This document shows, in pieces, positions 11,709-16,657 of a stretch of DNA of 16,657 nucleotides. The position numbers were made by a program, and so were the translations under genes. The number at the start of each line of letters is the position of its first letter. Position 1 is the stretch's first letter. The stretch is from positions 1-16,657 of the forward strand of contig DKEX01000054.1 in assembly GCA_002452295.1 (NCBI GenBank), given 5' to 3'. The notes under the pieces were generated by a model that saw only the letters and a program-made list of their open reading frames with translations, was not told where the DNA came from and searched no databases. Source of the stretch: Firmicutes bacterium UBA6811 (GTDB taxonomy: Bacteria; Bacillota; SHA-98; UBA4971).

Positions 11709-12844
11709 GGCTCGCTGAACCGGAAGAGGATGATGTCTCCGTCCTCCACAACGTAGTCGCGGCCCTCCAGCCTGAGAAGGCCCTTCTCCCTGGCCTCGGC
11801 GAAGGATCCCGCCGCCGCCAGGTCATCGTGGCGGACCACCTCGGCCTTGATGAAGCCGCGCTGGATGTCTCGGTGGATCTTCCCCGCCGCCTCGTACGCC
11901 GTGGCGCCCCGGCGGACCGTCCATGCCCTGGTCTCTGGCCCTTTCGTGGTGTAGAAGGTTATGAGGTCGAGCACGCGATACGCTGCAAGGACGACCCTGC
12001 CAAGGCCGGATGACTCCATCCCCAGCTCGCGCAGGTACTCCGCGGCCTCGCTGCGGTCGAGGCCGAGAAGCTCCGACTCGATCCTGGCCGACACGGGGAT
12101 GACCGGCACGCATCCCGCGGGATCCGCAGAGCCTGCCCGGTCGTCCGTGCACCCTGCCCGGTCTGCCGCCCACCGGGAGAGCGCGCTTACTCTACCGGCC
12201 GCATCGCATGGGTCGTCCTCGCCCGTGTTGGCAACATAGATGACAGGCTTCATCGTGAGCAAGAAGAGGTCCGCAACGTGCGCCCGCTCCTCCTCGGATG
12301 TAAGCGCGAGCCGCACGGGCCTTCCCCGCCCGAGCTCGTCCTTCAACCTGTCCATGAGAGCGGTCTCTTCCTCGTACTGCCTGTTGCCGCCCTTCTGCAT
12401 CCTGGCCGTTTTCTCCCTGCGCTTCTCCACGGTCTCGAGGTCCGCCAGGATCAGCTCAAGCTCCACGGTCTCCGCATCGCGCACGGGATCGAGCTCGCCC
12501 GATACGTGCGGCACGTCGGGGTCCTCGAAGCACCTCACCACGTGAGCGATGGCGTCCACCTCTCGAATGTGCCCGAGGAAGCGGTTGCCAAGACCTTCGC
12601 CCCGGCTCGCTCCCTTCACGAGGCCGGCGATATCGACGAATTCCACCGCTGTGGGGGTGAGCTTCTCGGGCCTGGTGATTCTGGCTATGGCGTCGAGCCT
12701 GTCGTCGGGCACCGGCACCACGCCGACGTTGGGGTCTATCGTGGTGAACGGGTAGCTGGCCACCTGCGCCGCCCCGCATGTGAGCGCGTTGAAGAGCGTG
12801 GACTTACCTGCGTTGGGAAGGCCCACGATGCCGATACGAACCAT
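11699..12844 (-). CDS. ychF: Ribosome-binding ATPase YchF (OLA1 family)
   Basis: Obg-related P-loop NTPase that prefers ATP and binds the ribosome. G1 is GLPNAGKST at residues 8-16, switch FTTIDPNVG at 33-41, G3 DIAGLVKGASRGEGLGN at 71-87. The G4 position reads NTGE (206-209), the NxxE form that explains ATP preference. A coiled-coil region (about 125-170) and a C-terminal TGS domain (TFYTTKGPETRAWTVRRG onward) complete the fold. At 381 residues it exceeds the usual ~365 because of an insert near 227-246 containing a tandem seven-residue repeat (DRAGCTD/DRAGSAD). The start ATG 12844 overlaps the DUF951 stop by one base (TGATG) and has GAGGAG just upstream. It precedes rpsF, as in Bacillus (yyaF). 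Confidence 0.95.
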   Translation of the reverse strand: MVRIGIVGLPNAGKSTLFNALTCGAAQVASYPFTTIDPNVGVVPVPDDRLDAIARITRPEKLTPTAVEFVDIAGLVKGASRGEGLGNRFLGHIREVDAIAHVVRCFEDPDVPHVSGELDPVRDAETVELELILADLETVEKRREKTARMQKGGNRQYEEETALMDRLKDELGRGRPVRLALTSEEERAHVADLFLLTMKPVIYVANTGEDDPCDAAGRVSALSRWAADRAGCTDDRAGSADPAGCVPVIPVSARIESELLGLDRSEAAEYLRELGMESSGLGRVVLAAYRVLDLITFYTTKGPETRAWTVRRGATAYEAAGKIHRDIQRGFIKAEVVRHDDLAAAGSFAEAREKGLLRLEGRDYVVEDGDIILFRFSEPSR

Positions 12845-13038
12845 CACTCCTCGCCCCCCGGCCGTGCCATTATCTGCTTGACGCTCTTCTCGAACCTGGA
12901 CCGGCTCAGCATCACCACGCGCCCGCACCCAAGGCACTTGATGCGAAAGTCAGCGCCTACCCGCATGACCTCCCAATCGTAGGAGCCACAGGGATGCTGC
13001 TTCTTGAGCCGGACCACGTCTCCAAGATAGAACTTCAA
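12844..13038 (-). CDS. DUF951 family small protein
   Basis: Small Bacillota-specific protein (B. subtilis YyaE-like neighbourhood position) of unknown function, predicted to bind nucleic acid or zinc. The product is 64 residues: FYLGDVVRLKKQHPCGSYDWEV, then RVGADFRIKCLGCGRVVML, then a basic SRSRFEKSVKQI. His-Pro-Cys and Cys-x-x-Cys could coordinate a metal ion. I chose TTG at 13038 because GGAGGGAG lies eight bases upstream and the length then equals the family norm. A GTG at 13080 has no ribosome-binding site and adds 14 unrelated residues. It sits 42 nt after mscS and overlaps ychF by one base, so the three genes form an operon. Confidence 0.85.
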   Translation of the reverse strand: MKFYLGDVVRLKKQHPCGSYDWEVMRVGADFRIKCLGCGRVVMLSRSRFEKSVKQIMARPGGEE

Positions 13039-13080
13039 GGGCTGCGCTCCCTCCGTTCCCGCCCGCTCCCACGAAGGCAC

Positions 13081-14064
13081 CTACATTATGGCCGGGCCTC
13101 CGCCGGACAGCGGACCGGAGTCGCCGCCGCGAGGCGTCTCGCTCTTCTCCCCGTCGCCAGGCGCCGCCTGCCGACCCGAATCGGGCGGCGCGCCCTTCCC
13201 CAGAAGGACCTCCATGTGCGGGTAGGGGATGACTATGCCCTCGCGGTCGAAGACCTCCTTCACCCGTTTCCTGAGGTCGCGCTCGACGTGCCACTGCTCC
13301 ATCGGCCTGGCTTTGGCAATGATGAGAAGGTCCACCCCTGACTCGCCCAGCGCACTCACCCCAAGCACAGTCGGCCCTTCCACGATGTCCGCAATCTCCT
13401 GTCTCGCCTTCTCGAAGTCGCGGGCGAGCACCTCGATGGCCCCGTCGATGTCGGTGCTGTAGTCCACCGTCACGCTGAACATGACCCGCATCGCGCTGCC
13501 CATATGGTTCGTGACCTGCGATATCTGCCCGTTGGGGACGATGTAGAGCTCTCCTCCGAATCCCCTGACGCTGGTGGTGCGCAGGCCTATCGATTCGACG
13601 ATTCCCGAGACGTCACGGAGCGTGACGTAGTCTCCCACGGCAAACTGGTCCTCGAAGAGGATGAAGAACCCGTTGATGACGTCACGAACGAGGTTCTGGG
13701 CGCCGAAGCCGATCGCAATGCCCGCAAGCCCCGCCCCAGCCAGGAAGCTGGTGGTGTCCACCCCCAGCTCGCTGAGGATGGAGATGCCTGCGAAGACGTA
13801 TATGACGTATCGCATCAGGCTCTTCAGAAGCGAGCGAAGGGTCCTCGCCTTGCGGTCGTCCATGAACCTTCTGTCTTCAGAGGTGCGCTGCGTTATGAGG
13901 CGGTCGATCAGCGCGTTGCTGGCCTTGACGAGGATGAAGGCAACAACAAGCGTTATGAGGATGCGCAGGATGGTGCCCCCCGCGCCCAGCGCCAGGTCAA
14001 CGAGCTTGCTCACGGGGACCTCGCCCGAGAACGTCCCGCTAATAGTCTCGATCACCCCTTGCAC
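13081..14064 (-). CDS. mscS: MscS family mechanosensitive ion channel
   Basis: Small-conductance channel that opens under membrane tension to release solutes after hypo-osmotic shock. The protein is about 327 residues. The N-terminal region carries helices such as TILRILITLVVAFILVKA and YVIYVFAGISILSELGV. The conserved pore helix TM3 is GLAGIAIGFGAQNLVRDV and continues into NGFFILFEDQFAVGDYV. The beta domain (VESIGLRTTSVRGFGGELYIVPN) and an alpha/beta C-terminal domain follow. A Pro/Gly-rich tail of about 35 residues looks disordered. GTG at 14064 follows GGGGGGAG closely; the longer frame to 14139 begins with unrelated sequence. The ~190 bases upstream to the terminator at 14257 show no strong promoter match and contain a distant 10-bp inverted repeat (14096-14105/14231-14240). 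Confidence 0.93.
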   Translation of the reverse strand: MQGVIETISGTFSGEVPVSKLVDLALGAGGTILRILITLVVAFILVKASNALIDRLITQRTSEDRRFMDDRKARTLRSLLKSLMRYVIYVFAGISILSELGVDTTSFLAGAGLAGIAIGFGAQNLVRDVINGFFILFEDQFAVGDYVTLRDVSGIVESIGLRTTSVRGFGGELYIVPNGQISQVTNHMGSAMRVMFSVTVDYSTDIDGAIEVLARDFEKARQEIADIVEGPTVLGVSALGESGVDLLIIAKARPMEQWHVERDLRKRVKEVFDREGIVIPYPHMEVLLGKGAPPDSGRQAAPGDGEKSETPRGGDSGPLSGGGPAIM

Positions 14065-14256
14065 GGCTCTCCCCCCTTGGCGTCTCCAGGTATGGTTCTT
14101 CGCCGGCGACGTCCCGATATCCTTCCGCAAGCGGCACACCTGCGAGCCCGTTGCCCCGTCCGGAGCGCGGGACGGCGAACGCGAGGCGTGCCATCAAGGT
14201 CCGGAAAGGGATGATCGCCCGGAGGGACCGCGGCGAAGAATCGGGCCGGGCAAACG

Positions 14257-14284
14257 AAAATCCCCGTCCTGAGCGGGCGGGGAT
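14257..14284 (-). terminator. Rho-independent terminator of the holin-like gene
   Basis: Minus-strand stem ATCCCCG / CGGGGAT (14284-14278 with 14266-14260), with a loop that can add further pairs, is followed by TTTTCGTTT. It lies 62 nt after the stop of the 14347-14682 gene and separates it from mscS. Confidence 0.8.
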
Positions 14285-14346
14285 GTTGCGCCGAAGCTGC
14301 CGGCTTCAAGTGCGTTCAATGCGCAACGTGGCGGCTCCGAACAGGT

Positions 14347-14682
14347 TTATCTCAAGGTGGTCGGGATGAACGTGTCCACGAGCCCGATGATAAACGCGGC
14401 TATCAGGGCGCCGAGGACCGTCACGCGCATCGCCGGGACAACGTACTGAGAGACGTAGATGACCGCGGCGGACACCAGGAACCCGACTACCCCTCTACCG
14501 AACGGAGAAACGTTTCTCCCTACGGCGGCCTCGATGATGTACCCGAGACCTGTTATGACCGCGGCTGCGATCAGGGCATTTACGAAGCTCAGGGTGCTGA
14601 AACCCGGCACTATGAGCCCGATGAACATGAGCACCAGAGCCGATACGACAAACCTCACGATGTGGCGCAGCCAGTCGCCCAC
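14347..14682 (-). CDS. Phage holin family 4 / YvlD-like membrane protein
   Basis: A 111-residue protein with four predicted membrane helices and short loops: HIVRFVVSALVLMFIGLIVPGF, then a second pair around FVNALIAAAVITGLGYIIEA, then GVVGFLVSAAVIYVSQYVVP and VTVLGALIAAFIIGLVDTFIP. This matches the DUF/phage_holin_4_2 family. Despite the name it is usually chromosomal (YvlD of Bacillus) and not linked to lysis; its role is unknown. GTG at 14682 follows GGGGGTG with about eight bases spacing. It forms its own unit, with a terminator downstream and tandem 11-bp repeats about 40-55 nt upstream. No other phage genes are nearby. Confidence 0.8.
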   Translation of the reverse strand: MGDWLRHIVRFVVSALVLMFIGLIVPGFSTLSFVNALIAAAVITGLGYIIEAAVGRNVSPFGRGVVGFLVSAAVIYVSQYVVPAMRVTVLGALIAAFIIGLVDTFIPTTLR

Positions 14683-14718
14683 TTGCTTTCACCCCCTGCG
14701 CTGAGATTGGCTTGATGC

Positions 14719-14737
14719 TAACCATAGAGTAACCATA
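14719..14737. repeat. Two direct repeats TAACCATA with 11-bp period
   Basis: TAACCATA at 14719-14726 and 14730-14737 are exact copies one DNA turn apart, 37 bp upstream of the holin-like gene. This is the geometry of tandem binding sites of OmpR/PhoP-type response regulators (repeat of about 7 plus 4 bp). The sequence does not match a known Pho box. On the minus strand a weak -10 (TATGGT) lies within the block. Confidence 0.4.
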
Positions 14738-14782
14738 TCCTGCTACAATATGCGCACGGCGGGGTGATGTGGTGAACTCGCC

Positions 14783-14905
14783 TCAATCTCGACCGAGCAG
14801 GGTCTCCACACGGCGGCGGATCTCGTCGCGGACGCGCCTGAAGACGCCGAGCACATGGTCGGGCGAACCTTGCGCCCTGGCCGGGTCGTCGAGCGGCCAG
14901 TGCTC
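14783..14905 (-). pseudogene. C-terminal remnant of an arsenate reductase (LMW phosphatase type)
   Basis: Forty codons and a TGA directly after pstA, in a different frame from it, encode a tail typical of thioredoxin-type ArsC and related low-molecular-weight phosphatases. EHWPLDDPARAQG is followed by a helix FRRVRDEIRRRVETLLGRD. The N-terminal three quarters, including the CxxxxxR catalytic loop, are missing because the sequence upstream is the end of pstA. There is no plausible start codon or ribosome-binding site. It is therefore a fragment left by a deletion or rearrangement that probably also removed pstB. Family assignment is from the motif spacing W-x(3)-DPA-x-GS-x(n)-FR-x-VRDEI, recalled rather than searched. 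Confidence 0.65.
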
Positions 14906-14909
14906 CCGC

Positions 14910-15977
14910 CTAGCGCGCCTTCTCGTACCGCGATCGCAGGATTATCGCGGCGAGGTCCACGCCGAGGACGAGCGCCAGGAGCACAAGCGCCGTCCCAAAG
15001 GCTATCGGCACCTGGGCCTCCGGGTGCGTTCCCTCGGTGACCAGGGCGTAAATGTGATACGGCAGCGCCTGGACTTCCTCGAATATGGACCGGGGCAGCC
15101 GCGCCGTGAAAAACGTCGCCGCCGTGAACATGATTGGGGCTGTCTCGCCGGCCACCCTTCCGACCCCGAGGATGCACCCTGTCAGGATACCGGGCATGGC
15201 CGACGGCAGCACTGCGTAGCGCACCGTCTGCCACCTCGTGGCTCCGAGGGCGAGAGACGCCTCGCGGTATGACACCGGCACCGCCAGGATCGCCTCCTCA
15301 GAGGCGCGGATGATGGTCGGCAGCACGACGATGCCCAGGGTGAGGGCGCCCGAAAGGACGGACACCCTGAACCCGAACATCTTCACGAACACGGCGAGGC
15401 CGAACAGGCCGAACACCACCGACGGGACCCCGGCCAGGTTGTTCACGCCGATCCTGATCGCCCGCACCACCGGACCCTGCCTCGCATACTCGGTGAGGTA
15501 GATGGCCGAGCCGACGCCGAGCGGCGTCGCCATCACCATGGCGCCGATGACGAGATAGAATGTCCCCAGGATCGCGGGGAGTATGCCGCCCTCCGTCATG
15601 GCGTTCCGCGGCATCTGGGTGATGAACTCCCAGCTTATGACGCCTATGCCGCGCACCGCCACGAATCCCACCAGGAGAGCGAGAAAGCCCAGGGCGATAA
15701 CGAGCGCCGCGATCATGATCCCGAACATCGCCGCCTGGCGACGCTGGCGCTTCTGCCTGCGCACCCTTCCGTCGGCCTCAGCGGGCAGCGTCTTCGACGC
15801 CTGAGTCGCCTTCGCCACCTGCGTCGCCCCGGCCGCCCCAGCCGCCCCCGCCGCCTCGGCGGTCCTCGCCGCTGGTGCCCCTGCCGCCGCTGCTGCCGCT
15901 GGCGCTGCCGCGACCCCTGCGGCCCTGCCCGAAATCGCCCCTTCCGTCATCGCCGGGTCCTGCGCACCTCTTATCAT
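14910..15977 (-). CDS. pstA: Phosphate ABC transporter permease PstA
   Basis: Inner-membrane permease of the high-affinity phosphate importer, working as a heterodimer with PstC. The protein is about 355 residues. TM1 starts near residue 84 (MFGIMIAALVIALGFLALL) and a PstA-typical ILPAILGTFYLVIGAMVMA follows. The ATP-subunit contact loop REASLALGATRWQTVRYAVLP is clear, followed by GRVAGETAPIMFTA. The first ~80 residues form an unusual Ala-rich cytoplasmic extension ending in a basic RRQKRQRRQ; typical PstA lacks this. ATG 15977 overlaps the pstC stop as ATGA, and GGAAGGTGG precedes it; ATG at 15950 is a less likely alternative. pstB, normally next, is absent and replaced by an arsC-like fragment. 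Confidence 0.92.
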   Translation of the reverse strand: MIRGAQDPAMTEGAISGRAAGVAAAPAAAAAAGAPAARTAEAAGAAGAAGATQVAKATQASKTLPAEADGRVRRQKRQRRQAAMFGIMIAALVIALGFLALLVGFVAVRGIGVISWEFITQMPRNAMTEGGILPAILGTFYLVIGAMVMATPLGVGSAIYLTEYARQGPVVRAIRIGVNNLAGVPSVVFGLFGLAVFVKMFGFRVSVLSGALTLGIVVLPTIIRASEEAILAVPVSYREASLALGATRWQTVRYAVLPSAMPGILTGCILGVGRVAGETAPIMFTAATFFTARLPRSIFEEVQALPYHIYALVTEGTHPEAQVPIAFGTALVLLALVLGVDLAAIILRSRYEKAR

Positions 15978-16657
15978 CCTCCAGCCACCTTCCTCTGGAA
16001 TCGCCTCGTGAAGCTGTCGGCCACCATGTTGAACGCGAGAGTCACCACGAAAAGCACGATCGCGATGGCAAAGAGGGCGTGATAGTGGCTGCCCCCGACA
16101 GGCGCCTCGCCCATCTCCGCCGCAATAGTGGCGGTCATGGGCCGGACCGGTTGAAGGAACGATGTCGGCACCACGGCCGCCCCGCCCGCGACCATGAGCA
16201 CGGTCATGGTCTCGCCGATGGCCCTGCCCATCCCGAGGAGGGCTGCGGTGACAATACCGGACGACGCTGCCGGGACCAGGACCCGGCTTATGGTCTCCCA
16301 CCTGGTGGCCCCAAGCGCGTACGAAGCCTCCCGGTAGGTCCCGGGGACCGCCGAGAGTGCGTCTTCCGCGATGCTGACGACGGTCGGGAGGGCCATGATC
16401 CCCAGGATGATGGAAGCCGTAAGCGCCGTGAGGCCCGTTGGAAGATTGAAGACATTCATCATCAGAGGCGCCATTATCTGCATTCCGAAAAGCCCGTACA
16501 CTACGGACGGTACCCCAGCCAGGAGCTCGACTACAGGCTTGACTATCCCGCGGACGCGTCCTGGCAAAATCTGCGAAATGGTGATAGCTGAGGCCACACC
16601 CACGGGTATCGCGATAGCCATGGCGCCCACGGTGACGAGGAACGACCCGGCCATGAG
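15974..16657 (-). CDS. pstC: Phosphate ABC transporter permease PstC, partial
   Basis: C-terminal part of PstC; the frame runs off the window edge, so the N-terminal region (roughly the first quarter to third) is missing. Visible family features are SFLVTVGAMAIAIPVGVASA, the segment LLAGVPSVVYGLFGM, the contact loop REASYALGATRWETISRVLVP and GMGRAIGETMTVLMVAGG. The end is the usual short basic FTRRFQRK. The Met at the edge of the frame is an internal residue, not the start. It overlaps pstA by four bases (ATGA). The phosphate-binding protein PstS is expected further upstream, beyond the right edge. Confidence 0.93.
   Translation of the reverse strand, partial: LMAGSFLVTVGAMAIAIPVGVASAITISQILPGRVRGIVKPVVELLAGVPSVVYGLFGMQIMAPLMMNVFNLPTGLTALTASIILGIMALPTVVSIAEDALSAVPGTYREASYALGATRWETISRVLVPAASSGIVTAALLGMGRAIGETMTVLMVAGGAAVVPTSFLQPVRPMTATIAAEMGEAPVGGSHYHALFAIAIVLFVVTLAFNMVADSFTRRFQRKVAGG

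Noticed and set aside
14096..14240. 10-bp inverted repeat TTCTTCGCCG/CGGCGAAGAA upstream of mscS
   Set aside because: The arms are 125 bp apart with no supporting structure or element features; likely chance in GC-rich DNA.
14743..15234. 163-codon minus-strand frame overlapping the end of pstA
   Set aside because: Most of it is an alternative frame of pstA with Arg/Gly/Pro-rich nonsense composition. Only the separate arsC-like frame in this region has a recognisable family pattern.

Overview
The window is GC-rich and most of its genes lie on the minus strand. The gene order and families point to an endospore-forming, high-GC member of the Bacillota (Clostridia/Limnochordia-like). The block ychF - rpsF - ssb - rpsR - (MazG-like) - yybS - rplI - lonC - dnaB - purA is the origin-proximal cluster known from Bacillus and clostridia. 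LonC, DUF951, YybS and the MazG-like protein are Bacillota families, and LonC is tied to spore formers. I cannot name a genus from the sequence alone.

Layout, left to right. A plus-strand radical SAM protein of the PflA/PflX type (62-970) converges on a minus-strand azlC-azlD amino-acid exporter pair (1494-2605). The 0.5 kb between them is non-coding and holds a strong hairpin and a repeat block that looks like the end of a lost insertion sequence. Next come purA (2843-4126), with a good sigma-A promoter, a ~200-nt structured leader and a possible 31-residue peptide gene after it, then dnaB (4532-5878). The operon MazG-like - yybS - rplI - lonC (9895 to 6048) has stop/start overlaps at its last two junctions and a candidate sigma-H promoter. 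gdpP, usually found between yybS and rplI, is absent.

The rpsF-ssb-rpsR operon (11531 to 10131) has a consensus -10 upstream and a clear terminator. It is interrupted between rpsF and ssb by a 387-bp element with IS200/IS605-type ends and no transposase or TnpB gene. The element carries an RNA-like fold resembling a TnpB guide (omega) RNA. Its removal would rejoin a strong Shine-Dalgarno sequence to the ssb start codon. This is the most interesting object in the window.

Further right are mscS - DUF951 - ychF (14064 to 11699), a four-helix holin-like membrane protein with its own terminator (14682 to 14347), and the end of a phosphate ABC transporter operon, pstC (partial) and pstA. Directly after pstA, where pstB is expected, only a 40-codon C-terminal remnant resembling an arsenate reductase remains, so a deletion or rearrangement has occurred there.

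Functionally the window combines housekeeping replication and translation genes (DnaB, SSB, S6, S18, L9, YchF), AMP synthesis (PurA), probable sporulation proteolysis (LonC), osmotic protection (MscS) and transport (AzlCD, PstCA). Function names rest on recognised motifs and family memory; no database search was run.
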